64,000 nt of DNA from Streptomyces sp. NBC_01478 (GCF_036227225.1 NZ_CP109444.1:11389501-11453500), one strand, 5' to 3'; shown: positions 36,028 through 45,880, counted from the first letter of the stretch. The notes: a model not told the origin generated them from the sequence alone. Translations and numbers: made by a program.

Positions 36028-38223
36028 CTACCCGCGACGGCCCGTCGGACCCTGGGTGACCGAGTCCTGGTCCGCGGTGCCGGAGGCCGGTCCGGAGGTG
36101 TCGGAACCGGTGTCCGGGCCGGCGGTGGTGTCCTGGGCGCGGTCGGCGTTGCCGGGCCACCAGGCGGCGTGGCCGATCAGGGCGGTGAGACTGGGCGTGA
36201 AGAACATCGCCATCACGAAGGCGGCGACGGCGATGCCGAAGGAGACGGCGAAACCCATCTCGGTGAGCAGCGCGTTGCCCGCCAGCATCATCGTCGCGAA
36301 GGTCGCCGCGAGGATGAAACCGGCCGCGGCCACGGTGGGCCCCGCGTGCCGTAGCGCCATGCTCGCCGCCTCGCGCGGATCGCGGCCCTCGCGGGCCTCC
36401 TCGCGGAGCCGGGCGATCATGAGGATGTTGTAGTCCGTGCCGATGGCGACCACGAAGAGATACATGATCACCGGGAGCATGAACATCAGCCCCGGGTGTC
36501 CCTGCGCGTCCTGGAAGATCCAGACGGTCGCTCCGAGGGTGGCGCCGAAGCCGAGTCCCACCGAGGCGATGAGATACCACGGTGCGACCACACTGCGCAG
36601 CAGCAGTCCCAGGATCAGCATGATCAGCAGGGCGGCGACGGGGAAGACGGTCCGGTAGTCGTGGTTGACCGCGGAGTTGATGTCCTTGTAGATCGAGGAC
36701 ATGCCGCCGACCACGGCCTCGGTGCCGTCGGGCGCGGCGGAGTGCGCGACCTCGCGCACCCGGCCCACCGCGTCGATCGCCTTCTCCGTGGACGCCTCGT
36801 ACTTCAGCGTGACGGTGAAGTCGGCCGTGGTGCCGCCCTGGTTGACCTGGCTCATGCGGGCGCTCGCGACACCGTCGACGGCCCCGAGCTTCTCCGCGTA
36901 GGAGGCGAAGGCGCTCTCGTCGAGCGGCCCGCCGTCGGAGCTGGAGAGATAGACGTCGGTGGGGGCCGCGGCACCCGCCGAGTACGCCTTCTGCATCTCG
37001 TCCTGGACGACCATCGACTCCTTGGTCTTGGGCATGGAACCCGAGGCCAGGTCGAAGGTCGCCTTGTAGCCGAGGGTGCCCAGCGACAGCGCGACGAGGA
37101 CGAGCCCGGAGAGGGCCGCCGTCAGCGCGGGCCTGCGCTGCACACCGCGGCCGAGAGCCGCGAACCGGGCGTTCTGCGGCTCCTGTTGCCAGGACTTGGA
37201 GGGCCAGAAGACCTTCGGCCCGATCAGCGACACCACGGCCGGGATCAGGGTCAGGCCCGCGATCAGGGTCACGGTGACCGAGATGGCCAGCGCCGGACCC
37301 ATCTGCTTGAGGAAGCCCAGCGTCGACAGCACCAGCGCGAGGAACGCGATGATCACCGCGCCGGCGGCCGAGGCGATGGCCTCGCCGACCCGGGCGACCG
37401 CGTTGACCATGGCCTGCTTCGGCTCGTCACCCGCTCGCAGGCGTTCCCGGTAACGGAACATCAGGAACAGGAAGTAGTCCGTGCCCACGCCGAACAGCAC
37501 GACGATCAGGATCGACGAGACGGAACTGTTGGCCTGGAGGCCGAACAGCTTGGTGGCGTACGCGATCAGCCCGTTGGCGATGGACGCCACCACTCCGATC
37601 AGGACCAGCGGGAGGAACGCGAGGATCGGCGCGCGGAAGATGATCAGCAGGGTCACCAGAATGATGAGGAAGGTGCCGATGCCGATCAGCGCCTCGCCGC
37701 GCTTGGAGGAGTCCTGCTGGTCGAGGGCCTGCGCGGCGGAACCGCCCAGCTTCACGTCGAGGTCTGTGCCCTTGGCCAGTTGCTTGACGTCGTCGCGCAA
37801 CACCTTCGCGGCATCCGCCTGCACGGGCTGACCGGCGTTCTTGCTGTCCATCTGGACCAGGGTCATGGTGTACCTGCCGTCCTTCGACGGCTGGCCGGGG
37901 ACCACCTTCTGCACCTGGTCGATGTGCTTCTTGCCCAGCTCGGTCGTGATCCGGGCGACGTCTTCCTTGTCGGCGGCGGTGAGCTTGCCGCCGTCGGTGC
38001 GCTGGTACAGCGCGATCGCGGACGGGGTGAAGGCGCTGGGGAACGCCTTCGCCTGGAGATCCGCCGCTTTGATGGACTCGTAACTCTTGGGCAGGAAACT
38101 GCTCTCATCGCTGTTGGACGGCAGGCCGGGGGCGGTGGCGACAATCGCCACCGCCGCGATCAGCCATGCCACGATCGTCCAGACAGGGTGTCTGACGACG
38201 CCACTGCCAATACGTCGAAACAT
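36028..38223 (-). CDS. MMPL-family RND transporter
   Basis: A 731-residue MMPL protein. Two halves each contain a signature helix, VVLFGVGTDYFLFLMFRYRE and VVAIGTDYNILMIARLREEA, and large extracytoplasmic loops (residues about 35-180 and 400-510). Lipid or hydrophobic drug export is likely. ATG 38223 is preceded by CCCAGGAGGACC; longer frames upstream are spurious. It has an acidic Thr/Gly/Asp-rich tail and ends before a strong hairpin. No regulator is adjacent. Confidence 0.9.
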   Translation of the reverse strand: MFRRIGSGVVRHPVWTIVAWLIAAVAIVATAPGLPSNSDESSFLPKSYESIKAADLQAKAFPSAFTPSAIALYQRTDGGKLTAADKEDVARITTELGKKHIDQVQKVVPGQPSKDGRYTMTLVQMDSKNAGQPVQADAAKVLRDDVKQLAKGTDLDVKLGGSAAQALDQQDSSKRGEALIGIGTFLIILVTLLIIFRAPILAFLPLVLIGVVASIANGLIAYATKLFGLQANSSVSSILIVVLFGVGTDYFLFLMFRYRERLRAGDEPKQAMVNAVARVGEAIASAAGAVIIAFLALVLSTLGFLKQMGPALAISVTVTLIAGLTLIPAVVSLIGPKVFWPSKSWQQEPQNARFAALGRGVQRRPALTAALSGLVLVALSLGTLGYKATFDLASGSMPKTKESMVVQDEMQKAYSAGAAAPTDVYLSSSDGGPLDESAFASYAEKLGAVDGVASARMSQVNQGGTTADFTVTLKYEASTEKAIDAVGRVREVAHSAAPDGTEAVVGGMSSIYKDINSAVNHDYRTVFPVAALLIMLILGLLLRSVVAPWYLIASVGLGFGATLGATVWIFQDAQGHPGLMFMLPVIMYLFVVAIGTDYNILMIARLREEAREGRDPREAASMALRHAGPTVAAAGFILAATFATMMLAGNALLTEMGFAVSFGIAVAAFVMAMFFTPSLTALIGHAAWWPGNADRAQDTTAGPDTGSDTSGPASGTADQDSVTQGPTGRRG

Positions 38224-38490
38224 GCGGGAGGTCCTCCTGGGAAGGAAGATCACCGCAGCCCGGGGAGCGGACCCCGGCATCGGCGACCCCGACCGGTCCT
38301 CACCCGTGGGCCGGTCGAACGGTTGTCTGTCTTCTTGTCCTATCGGTCGCGCGTGACGATTCATAACACGCGCATTGCTGCGGCACAGGGTCCGCACGAA
38401 CGGGTGGTTGTCGGTGACCCGTCCTCCGCCGCCCCGTTGAGCCGCTGGGCGGCACGACCGCCGGCCCGGCGGGTGCGAGGAGAGGAAATC

Positions 38491-38913
38491 ATGGGAGCAA
38501 CGAAGTGGTCCACGGCTTTTGGAGCCGCGGGGTTGGTCCTCGTGGCCGTCACGGCGTCCGCCGCCGCCCAGGGGCAGCCGCCGCACGTACGCGCGGCCGG
38601 GCGAGCCGTGCTCACGAACACGGACAACGGCCGCACGGTGGCCGCCGGCGTCGGCGGTGACATCGAAGTCCGCCTCACCCACTACCGCGATCGCGGAGTC
38701 ACCTATGTCTGGGACGCTCCGGAGACCGGTGACCGTGCGGTGCTCCGCCGCGCGTCCGACACCACCACACCGTCCGGCGACGCGACAGCGGTCTTCCGTA
38801 CGGCGGCCGGTGGCGTCGCGACCGTCAGCGCACAACTCCGGTGCGTCCCCGACCTCGGCAGCGTCTGCCCGCTGATCGTCGTGCCGTGGAAGGTGACGAT
38901 CGAGGCGAAGTGA
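38491..38913 (+). CDS. small secreted protein
   Basis: A 140-residue exported protein with a signal peptide (1-26, cleavage near ASAAAQG). The mature domain is beta-rich (IEVRLTHYRDRGVTYVWDAP, TATA-type strands, a final VVPWKVTIEAK) with two cysteines in LRCVPDLGSVCPLIV. It could be an immunoglobulin-like or inhibitor-like fold; no function is assigned. GAGGAGAGGAAATC is a strong ribosome binding site. Confidence 0.7.
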   Translation: MGATKWSTAFGAAGLVLVAVTASAAAQGQPPHVRAAGRAVLTNTDNGRTVAAGVGGDIEVRLTHYRDRGVTYVWDAPETGDRAVLRRASDTTTPSGDATAVFRTAAGGVATVSAQLRCVPDLGSVCPLIVVPWKVTIEAK

Positions 38914-38969
38914 CCGGTCACCGGCCGGCCGGGCCCCGGCATCGGTAGGGTGCTTCCGGAGGTGGTCAA

Positions 38970-40205
38970 GTGGCCGACAGCGTGCGGGAGTTGAGCGGGT
39001 CGCCGGAGTCAACGACGGTGGTGGTCATCGGCGCGGGCCCTGCCGGACTGACTGTCGCGAACCTGCTGCGGCGCAGCGGGATCGACTGCGTCGTCCTGGA
39101 ACGGCAGACCCGCGAGTACGTGGCACAGCGCCAGCGCGCCGGCATCGTCGAGACCCGCGCCGTCCGCATGTTCGACTCCTGGGGGCTCGCCGACCGCGTC
39201 CTGGGCGGCGTCCCGCACGACGGCATCCTGGAGCTCCGCGTCGACGGCGAGACCCACCTGGTCTCCGACTACGACGGCTCCGAGGGCCCCACCGCCCGCC
39301 TCTGCCCCCAGCAGATGCTGGTCCAGAAGCTCACCGCCGCCTACCTGGAGGACGGCGGCGACCTGCGCTTCGAGGCCGCGGACGTCTCCCTGCACGATCT
39401 GACCGGCGACCGCCCCACCGTCCGCTACCGCACCGCGGACGGCGAACTCCGTACCCTCGCCTGCTCTTTCGTCGCGGGCTGCGACGGCGACCACGGCATC
39501 AGCCGTACCTCCGTCCCCGACGGGACCCTCACGCCGTACGCCTTCGATCACGGGATCGGGTGGCTGACGGTCCTGGCCGACGCCCCGCCGCCGGGCCGTC
39601 CGCTGCTGGCCGTCAGCCCGCAGGGCTTCGCCGCACATTTCCCGCGCGGCCCCTACACCAGCCGCTACTACCTCCAGTGCCCGCCCGACGACCACCCCGA
39701 CGCCTGGTCCGACACCCGCGTCTGGGACGCGCTGCGCACCCGGCTCGGCGACCCGGCCCTCGTCTCCGGCCCGATCACCGACCGCGAGATCTTCCGCCTC
39801 CGCAGCCTGGTCCACGACCCGATGCAGTACGGCCGCCTCTTCCTCGTCGGCGACGCGGCGCACATCGTCTCGCCGATGGGCGGCAAGGGCATGAACCTCG
39901 CTCTCTACGACGCCGATCTCTTCGCCCGGGCCGTACGGGACTCCGTCCGAGACCACGACGACACGGCCCTGCGCGCCTACTCGGAGCGGTGTCTGCGCCG
40001 GGTCTGGAGCGACCAGGAGTTCTCCCACTGGATGACCCGCATGCTCCACGACGCCGGGGACGCCACCGACTCCGGTCCCTTTCACCGCGGTTTGGCCCGC
40101 GCGCGACTCGACCGGCTCTTCACGTCCCCCGGCGCGGCCGGTGCCTTCTCCGAACTCATGACGGGGATGGACTTCGGAGAGGGCGCCGGGCCGCAACCGC
40201 GTTGA
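38970..40205 (+). CDS. FAD-dependent aromatic hydroxylase (PobA-like)
   Basis: A 411-residue class A flavoprotein monooxygenase. It has the dinucleotide motif VVVIGAGPAGLTVANLLRR (17-35), QRQRAGIVE matching the RAG region of p-hydroxybenzoate hydroxylase, the DG motif VAGCDGDHGISR, and the GD motif LFLVGDAAHIVSPMGGKGMN (about 291-310). It would hydroxylate 4-hydroxybenzoate to protocatechuate with NADPH and O2, but no pca genes are nearby, so the substrate is not proven. GTG 38970 follows GGAGGTGGTCAA. Confidence 0.85.
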   Translation: MADSVRELSGSPESTTVVVIGAGPAGLTVANLLRRSGIDCVVLERQTREYVAQRQRAGIVETRAVRMFDSWGLADRVLGGVPHDGILELRVDGETHLVSDYDGSEGPTARLCPQQMLVQKLTAAYLEDGGDLRFEAADVSLHDLTGDRPTVRYRTADGELRTLACSFVAGCDGDHGISRTSVPDGTLTPYAFDHGIGWLTVLADAPPPGRPLLAVSPQGFAAHFPRGPYTSRYYLQCPPDDHPDAWSDTRVWDALRTRLGDPALVSGPITDREIFRLRSLVHDPMQYGRLFLVGDAAHIVSPMGGKGMNLALYDADLFARAVRDSVRDHDDTALRAYSERCLRRVWSDQEFSHWMTRMLHDAGDATDSGPFHRGLARARLDRLFTSPGAAGAFSELMTGMDFGEGAGPQPR

Positions 40206-40209
40206 CGTG

Positions 40210-40980
40210 TCAGGCCGTTGGGCCGCCGACGGTCAGGTGCCGGGCGAAGAACCGGACCGCGCTGTCCGCCTCGAACCTGGGCAGCTCCTTGTGCGCGCCC
40301 GAGTTGACGTGCAACGACTTCTCCTTCGAGGCGAAGGCGTCGAACAACGCGAGACCGGACGGGCGCGGAATGTGTTCGTCGTCCCACTGGAGCGCGAACT
40401 CGATCGGAACGGTGATCCGCCGCGCAGACTCGGCGAGCGACTCGTCGTACCAGAAGAGGCCGAACACCGCGGCGGTGATGCGGGGTTCGGCCGCCGTCAA
40501 CGGCACGCCGATCGCGGTGCCCATGTTCAGGCCGTAGTAGCCGACGGGTCCGTCGGCACCGATCTCCGGCAGCTCCTGGAGGGCGTCCAGGGTCGCCAGC
40601 CACTCCGGTACGGCCCGCTCGGCGAGGTGGGCGTTGTACCGGACGACGATCTCGCCGACCGGTTCGCCCGCCGCCATCGCCTTCTGCATGGTGGCGATCT
40701 CCCGCTCGTCGTGCGCCGTGCGGGGGCGGCCGCCGTGGCCGGGCGCGTCGATGACGGCGACGTGGAAACCGCCGTGCGCCACGAGGAGTTGGGCGCGGCC
40801 CGTCATGGCGGGGGACTTCCTGTGGTTGCCGCCGCCGTGCCCCATCAGGACCAGGGGTGCGCGGTCGGCACCGGATACGGGCGACCAGAGGGCGCCGGTT
40901 ACCTCACCCATGGTGAAGTCGTGCTGGACGACACCGTTCGACGTCGTCTCGGCGGTGAAGTGGAAGTGCGGTGAATTCAT
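40210..40980 (-). CDS. alpha/beta hydrolase, nucleophile Ser replaced by Asn
   Basis: A 256-residue alpha/beta hydrolase: APLVLMGHGGGNHRKSPAM is the oxyanion region, VIDAPGHGGRP follows, and the elbow reads VGYYGLNMGTAIG where Ser is expected in GxSxG. The Asp (LQWDDEHIP) and His (GAHKEL) triad positions are kept. The codon at 40525-40527 is AAC, one base from AGC (Ser). It may be inactive or a binding protein, or this may be a recent mutation. It is convergent with the PobA-like gene, 4 bp apart. Confidence 0.82.
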   Translation of the reverse strand: MNSPHFHFTAETTSNGVVQHDFTMGEVTGALWSPVSGADRAPLVLMGHGGGNHRKSPAMTGRAQLLVAHGGFHVAVIDAPGHGGRPRTAHDEREIATMQKAMAAGEPVGEIVVRYNAHLAERAVPEWLATLDALQELPEIGADGPVGYYGLNMGTAIGVPLTAAEPRITAAVFGLFWYDESLAESARRITVPIEFALQWDDEHIPRPSGLALFDAFASKEKSLHVNSGAHKELPRFEADSAVRFFARHLTVGGPTA

Positions 40981-41211
40981 GGGGTGTTGCCTTTCGGGAT
41001 CGCCTTGTCGTGCGGCGCTCCCGGCGACCTCTAGGTCGCTGGCCCAACCGTGGAGAAGAGGGGGAGCACCCACCTGGATACTGCGTTCATGGGTCTCACC
41101 TCCTCGCGCGATGTCACGGCCTACGGCAAGTTAGCAGCCCCCTTGCGAGTGCGGCCAACGCTTTATCGGCTGCGGGCCGCCGTACTGCCCTATGCGTGTG
41201 CATCTAATGTC

Positions 41212-41242
41212 TTGACATCTTCCGGGGCCGACGACGTAGGTT
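41212..41242 (+). promoter_or_regulatory. putative promoter for leader-peptide transcript
   Basis: TTGACA at 41212-41217 and TAGGTT at 41237-41242 (19-bp spacer) resemble a SigA/HrdB promoter, 33 bp upstream of the leader-peptide ATG. Confidence 0.5.
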
Positions 41243-41275
41243 GAGGTGATCGCTCCCGGACGGGTGGAGGCCCCC

Positions 41276-41392
41276 ATGCGCGCACACGACGCCGCACCTC
41301 ACGGTGCCGGCCCGGGCGCGCGGCTGATCATCCGGCGGCATGTCGACTACTGCCGTACCGCTTCCGCGGTCTGTCCTTCCGTACGTCCCTGA
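41276..41392 (+). CDS. Cys-containing leader peptide (putative attenuator)
   Basis: A 38-residue peptide with GGAGG six bases before the ATG. Its C-terminal part, RRHVDYCRTASAVC, matches the short Streptomyces leader-peptide pattern HVD-x-x-R-x-x-S-x-x-C found before sulfur-related genes (recalled). Cysteine codons at positions 26 and 33 could stall ribosomes when cysteine is short and so control the genes beginning at 41446. Sequence after the stop is GC-rich and could fold, but I have not modelled it. Confidence 0.65.
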   Translation: MRAHDAAPHGAGPGARLIIRRHVDYCRTASAVCPSVRP

Positions 41393-41445
41393 CCCGTGCC
41401 GGCCCCTCGGGCCGGCGTCTCCACGTGTTCTCGGAAGGAACCGCC

Positions 41446-42546
41446 ATGTCCGGCCCCGCCCTGCGGCTCGCCCTCGAAATCGACGGTGACGGCGCCCATC
41501 CCGCGGCCTGGCGCCGCGCCGCCCACTCGCCCGACCACCTGCTGAGCCCGCGCCGGGTGGCCCGTGTCGCCGCCGACGCGGAGAACGCCGGGTTCACCCT
41601 GCTCACCCTGGACGACGGCGCACTCCCGCCCGGCGCCGGCCCCGACGCGGTCGGCCGGATCGGCGCGGTGGAGCGGGCCGCGTTCATCGCCGCGTCGACG
41701 AGTGTCGTCGGCATCGCCCCGGTCGTGCCCCTCACCTACGCCGAACCCTTCCATGTCTCAAGCCAGTTGGCGTCCCTGGACCACATCTCGGTCGGGCGCG
41801 CCGGGTGGGTGGTGAGCGAGGAGGCACGGCAGGAGGCGGCCTCCGTCTGGGGACGCCCCCTCGTCGACGGAGCGGCGGCGCGCGCCCGCGAGTCCCGTGA
41901 CGGCGTCGAGGTCGTCCGGGACCTGTGGGACTCGTGGGAGGACGACGCGGTCATCCGCTCCGTCGCCACCAGCCGCTACCTCGACCGCGACCGGCTGCAC
42001 TACATCGACTTCACCGGCGACACCTACACGGTGAAGGGCCCGGCGATCGTGCCGCGTCCGCCGCAGGGCCAACTCGTCGTGCTCGGCCGCCCCGACCGCG
42101 TGCCCGGCGACCTCCTCGACATCGCCCTCGTCGACGGCCGGGACCTCGCCGCCGTCACCGCGAGCGCGTCCGCCGCCGGAACACCCCGTACCTTCGCCGA
42201 GGTCGAGATCGCCCTCGACACCGCGGCCGCCACCGCCGAGGAACGCGTCGCCGACTTGGAGCGGCACGCGCCCTGGAGCGACCGCGGACGGCTGCGCCAC
42301 ATCGGCTCCGCCGCCGGACTCGCCGCGCTGCTGGGGGAGTTGAGGGACGTGGTGGACGGAGTGCGCCTGCACCCGCTGGTCCTGGACGAGGACCTGCCGG
42401 AACTCTCCCGGCTGGTCCTGCCCCACCTCTTCGAACGACGGCACGCCCTACGGCCCCTGCCCGCCGCGACCCTGCGCACACACCTGGGCCTCGACCGGCC
42501 CGCGAACCGGTACGCCGCCGCGGCCGCCCAGGAGGAAGCCCGATGA
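41446..42546 (+). CDS. luciferase-like flavin-dependent monooxygenase 1
   Basis: A 366-residue LLM-family protein, N-terminally diverged: LSPRRVARVAADAENAGFTL, LTYAEPFHVSSQLASLDHIS, then the classic VGRAGWVVSEEARQEAASVW and the C-terminal FFTG-type strand (DRLHYIDFTGDTYTVKGPAI). Partners of this type desulfonate or desulfurise organosulfur compounds with FMNH2. The ribosome binding site is GGAAGGAACC. Its stop overlaps the next start by 4 bp. Confidence 0.8.
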   Translation: MSGPALRLALEIDGDGAHPAAWRRAAHSPDHLLSPRRVARVAADAENAGFTLLTLDDGALPPGAGPDAVGRIGAVERAAFIAASTSVVGIAPVVPLTYAEPFHVSSQLASLDHISVGRAGWVVSEEARQEAASVWGRPLVDGAAARARESRDGVEVVRDLWDSWEDDAVIRSVATSRYLDRDRLHYIDFTGDTYTVKGPAIVPRPPQGQLVVLGRPDRVPGDLLDIALVDGRDLAAVTASASAAGTPRTFAEVEIALDTAAATAEERVADLERHAPWSDRGRLRHIGSAAGLAALLGELRDVVDGVRLHPLVLDEDLPELSRLVLPHLFERRHALRPLPAATLRTHLGLDRPANRYAAAAAQEEAR

Positions 42547-43921
42547 CCCGCACCGACCCACTCGACGTCCCCCGTCCCGATGCCCAACTCCACTTCGGTG
42601 TCTTCTTCCAGGGCGTCAACCACTGGACCGTGTGGTCCGACCCGGCCAGCGGCTCCCAGATCGACCCCGCCAACTTCCGGCGCGTCGCCCAGACCGCCGA
42701 ACGCGGCCTGTTCGACGCGTTCTTCCTGGGGGAGGGGCTGCGGCTGCGCGAGGTCGACGGCCGGATCCACGACCTCGACGTCGCCGGACGGCCCGACGCG
42801 ATCACCCAACTCGCCGCGCTGGCCGCCGTGACCGACCGGGTCGGCCTGGTGAGCACCTCCAACACCACTTTCAACGAACCCGCCGACCTCGCCCGCCGCC
42901 TGTCCGGCCTCGACCTGCTCTCCGAAGGCCGCGCCGGCTGGAACGTGGTGACCACCGACAACGCCTGGACCGGCGCCAACTTCCGCCGTGGCGGCTACCT
43001 CGACCACGCCGACCGCTACCGGCGCGCCGAGGAGTTCCTCACCGTCGCCCGCGCGCTCTGGGACGGCTGGACGGACGGGGCCGTGTCCGACTCGGCCGGC
43101 GCCCCGGCCTGGGCGGCACCCGACGCCGTACGCCAAGTCCGCCACCAGGGACCGCAGTTCGACGTCGACCTCGCACCCACCCTGCCGCGCAGCGCCCAGG
43201 GCCACCCGGTGATCTTCCAGGCCGGGGACTCCGGCGAGGGCCGCGACTTCGCCGCCCGCAACGCCGACGTCATCTTCTCCGCGCACGGCAACGACTTCGA
43301 CGACGCGCTCGCCTTCGCCGACGACCTGCGGGCCCGGCTGCGGGCCGTCGGCCGCCCCGAGGACGACCTGCGCATCCTCCCGGGCACCGAGATCATCATC
43401 GGCGCCACGGAGGAGGAGGCCCTGGAGAAGAAGCGCTGGATCCGCTTCCAACAGGTCACCCCGCAACCGCGTTGGGTATCGCCGGACTGCTGTGGGGCAT
43501 CGACCTCTCCGGCCGCGACGCCGACGGACCGTTGCCCAAGGAGGACCCGGTCGTCGCCGAGAACGACGGTTCCTTCGGCGCGCGGCGGATCGCCGACCCC
43601 CGCCAAGTCGTCGCCGAATGGCGGGAGAAGGCCGACGCCAACCGATGGTCGCTGCGCGAGACCGTCATCGCGCTCGGCCCCCAGCGCGGCCATGTCGGCA
43701 CCCCGGCGGCCCTGGCGGACAAGTTCGCCCACTTCGTCCGGCACGGCGCGGTCGACGGCTTCAACGTCACGCCGTACCTGATCCCCGACGGCCTGGACGA
43801 CATCGTCGACCTGCTCGTCCCCGCACTCCAAGAACGCGGCGTCTACCGCACCGACTACACCGGTACGACGCTCCGTGAACACCTGGGCCTGCGCGAACCC
43901 CTCGCCCGCCGAGCTCCGTAG
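42543..43921 (+). pseudogene. luciferase-like monooxygenase 2 (NtaA/DszA-type), frameshifted
   Basis: The gene encodes a NtaA/SnaA/DszA-family monooxygenase of about 459 residues: FGVFFQGVNHWTVWSDPASG, LDLLSEGRAGWNVVTTDNAW, FRRGGYLDHADRYRRAEEF and QGHPVIFQAGDSGEGRDFAA in frame one. After QQVTP near 43462 the homologous sequence continues one base out of frame (ALGIAGLLWGIDLSGRDADG, then the expected C-terminus to 43921). A single missing G, making CCCCGG into CCCCG, explains it. It is either a true frameshift mutation or a sequencing error; apart from that one indel the gene looks intact. Confidence 0.8.
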
Positions 43922-43948
43922 ACCAACTCGGTACTTCCTCCCGCACGG

Positions 43949-44929
43949 TCACCGCTCGTCAAGGAGGCGCAGGCCCAGGGGAGTTGCCGAGTGCCGTACG
44001 AACTGGCCCTCCCGGCGACTGGCGACCAGGCCTCCCTCGCGCAGGATGCCGAGCTGGTAACTGGCGCTGGGCAGCGCGATGTCGGCCGCCGCGGCCACCT
44101 CGGACGTCGTCCGCGCGCCATGGCCGGCGAGATGCGCCAGGACGACCGTGCGGGTACGGCCCAGCAGCCGCTCCAGCCCGTCCTGGCTCGCGCGGACGAT
44201 CTCCAGGGGATGCTTGGCGACCGGGTAGACCAAAACCGGCCCGAGCGTGGGGTCGGCCAGCGCGGTGGGTCTGCGCCAGCAGAAGTACGACGGGACGAGC
44301 AGCAGGCCGCGTCCTTCGAGGTGGAGTTCCCGGTCGACGGGATAGTCCACCTCGAGGACGGGAGCCTGCCAACGGGCGTGCGGGCGCAGCGTGTTGAGCA
44401 GCGCGGAGGTGCCGCCGTCGAGGAGCGCGCGGGACCGCAGTTCGACGTCGTTGCCGACGGCTGTCCGGACGCGCGGCCAGTACGGTTCGAGCAGCGTCCT
44501 GGCGGACAGTTCCATGGCCCGGGTGAACGTCACCAGGCCTTTGGAGCCAGGCCTGTCGAGGGTGGACACCCAGGGCGGCAGCGGCCGCGACTCGGCGAGC
44601 CGGGACAGCTCACGGGTCAGCCGGGTGCGGGAGGTGGCCCGCACCTCGTCGAGTCCGACGGCCAGATCGCCGCCCGGGGCCGACGGCGTGAGGAAGTCGG
44701 GGATGTAGCCCACCGAGGGAATCAGCGTCTGCAACGGCAACAGGGCGCGCCGGGCCCGCGGATCCGCCGCCAGCCCCTCGTGCACCGACCGGCGCCAGTG
44801 CCCGAACTCGAGCGCCCCCTGCCGCGTGTCCAACCGGCAGACACCGCACACGAGTTCCCAGAGAACGTGCGGCCGGCGGGCGACCCGGATGTGCTGCAGG
44901 TCCCGCGAGGTGAAGTGGATACGGAGCAT
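43949..44929 (-). CDS. DUF5937-type regulator with ArsR-like winged helix
   Basis: A 326-residue regulator. The N-terminal two thirds (FTSRDLQHIRVARRPHVLWE, LIPSVGYIPDFLTP) match the Streptomyces DUF5937/ArsR-like family. A winged helix follows at about 255-320: RTVVLAHLAGHGARTTSEVA, ALPSASYQLGILREGGLVAS. Such proteins are usually one-component repressors. Convergent with the monooxygenase genes, it could control them or the DUF1684 gene. Confidence 0.8.
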   Translation of the reverse strand: MLRIHFTSRDLQHIRVARRPHVLWELVCGVCRLDTRQGALEFGHWRRSVHEGLAADPRARRALLPLQTLIPSVGYIPDFLTPSAPGGDLAVGLDEVRATSRTRLTRELSRLAESRPLPPWVSTLDRPGSKGLVTFTRAMELSARTLLEPYWPRVRTAVGNDVELRSRALLDGGTSALLNTLRPHARWQAPVLEVDYPVDRELHLEGRGLLLVPSYFCWRRPTALADPTLGPVLVYPVAKHPLEIVRASQDGLERLLGRTRTVVLAHLAGHGARTTSEVAAAADIALPSASYQLGILREGGLVASRREGQFVRHSATPLGLRLLDER

Positions 44930-45052
44930 GCGGCCTCTTTCCCGCTCGACATCGGTACGCAGTGTCGGTGAGGGGTACGGCCGCGCGAGAACCGGCGCGC
45001 CCCCAAAAGGGGGACGGCTGAGGGGCGTGCATGGTTGTCGAAGGGGGCCGTG

Positions 45053-45880
45053 TCAGGCCGCGCCTCCCCGCTCACGGGGTGTCTTCTGGCCGGCCTCGAC
45101 GGCCACCGGCAGCCGGTTCTCCGCCGGCGGCAGCGGGCAGGTGGCCAGGTCGGTGTAGGCGCACGGCAGGTTCGTCGCGCGGTTGAAGTCCAGGACGACC
45201 GTGCCGTCGGCGGCCGGCGGGGTGAGGGCGAGGGCCCGGTTCGCGGCGTAGGTGGTCACCCCGGAGGTCGCGTCGGTGAAGAGCAGCAGCAGGCTGCCCG
45301 GCCCCCGTCCGGGGAACGCGGTCAGGGCCAGCGGGCGCCCGTCCAGTTCGAACTCCACCCGGCCCGGCGCGTCGTACACGTGCTCCAGCCCCTCGACCGC
45401 CGCGCCCACGGTCGTCGGACGCGGTGTGTCGAAGGCCGTGTAGCGGCCCTGGACCACCCAGCGGGGATCCGGCGCGTAGGCGGGCGTACCGGCGAAGTCG
45501 GTGCGCAGCGGCGCGTCAGGGTGCCGGGGCCGCACGATGTCGTTCCCGCCGCGCTTGGCGACCTCGATCACGGCATCGCCCCAGACCGCGTTCACCCCGC
45601 CCCGCTCGGGCAGCACGCCGAAGCGGTGCTCACCCCGCACCGGCGTTCCGTCCACGACGAGTTCCTCACCGTCGTCGAGGGTCACGGCGACCCCGTCCGC
45701 GTCGGTCCACCAGGCGCCCGGCGCGTCCGGGAACCGCTGCGGCCGCTCGTCGAGCCAGTGCAGCCCGGTGATCGCGAGGAACCCGTGCGGAGCGGCGAGC
45801 CGTTCCTCCTGCCCGCGATACCACTCCAGCCAGTCCTGGGTGAAGGCCTGGAGATCCGTCGTGGTCAGGTCAACGGTCAT
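45053..45880 (-). CDS. DUF1684 protein
   Basis: A 275-residue DUF1684 protein: WLEWYRGQEERLAAPHGFLA, ITGLHWLDERPQRFPDAPGA, NDIVRPRHPDAPLRTDFAGT and the C-terminal LDFNRATNLPCAYTDLATCP. It is cytoplasmic with no assigned enzymology. It lies upstream of the ArsR-like regulator on the same strand. Confidence 0.85.
   Translation of the reverse strand: MTVDLTTTDLQAFTQDWLEWYRGQEERLAAPHGFLAITGLHWLDERPQRFPDAPGAWWTDADGVAVTLDDGEELVVDGTPVRGEHRFGVLPERGGVNAVWGDAVIEVAKRGGNDIVRPRHPDAPLRTDFAGTPAYAPDPRWVVQGRYTAFDTPRPTTVGAAVEGLEHVYDAPGRVEFELDGRPLALTAFPGRGPGSLLLLFTDATSGVTTYAANRALALTPPAADGTVVLDFNRATNLPCAYTDLATCPLPPAENRLPVAVEAGQKTPRERGGAA

Noticed and set aside
36496..38913. 805-codon plus-strand frame opposite the MMPL gene
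   Set aside because: Antisense of an obvious MMPL transporter, with His/Arg/Gly/Asp-biased composition and no domains; only its last 141 codons (38491-38913) are a real gene.
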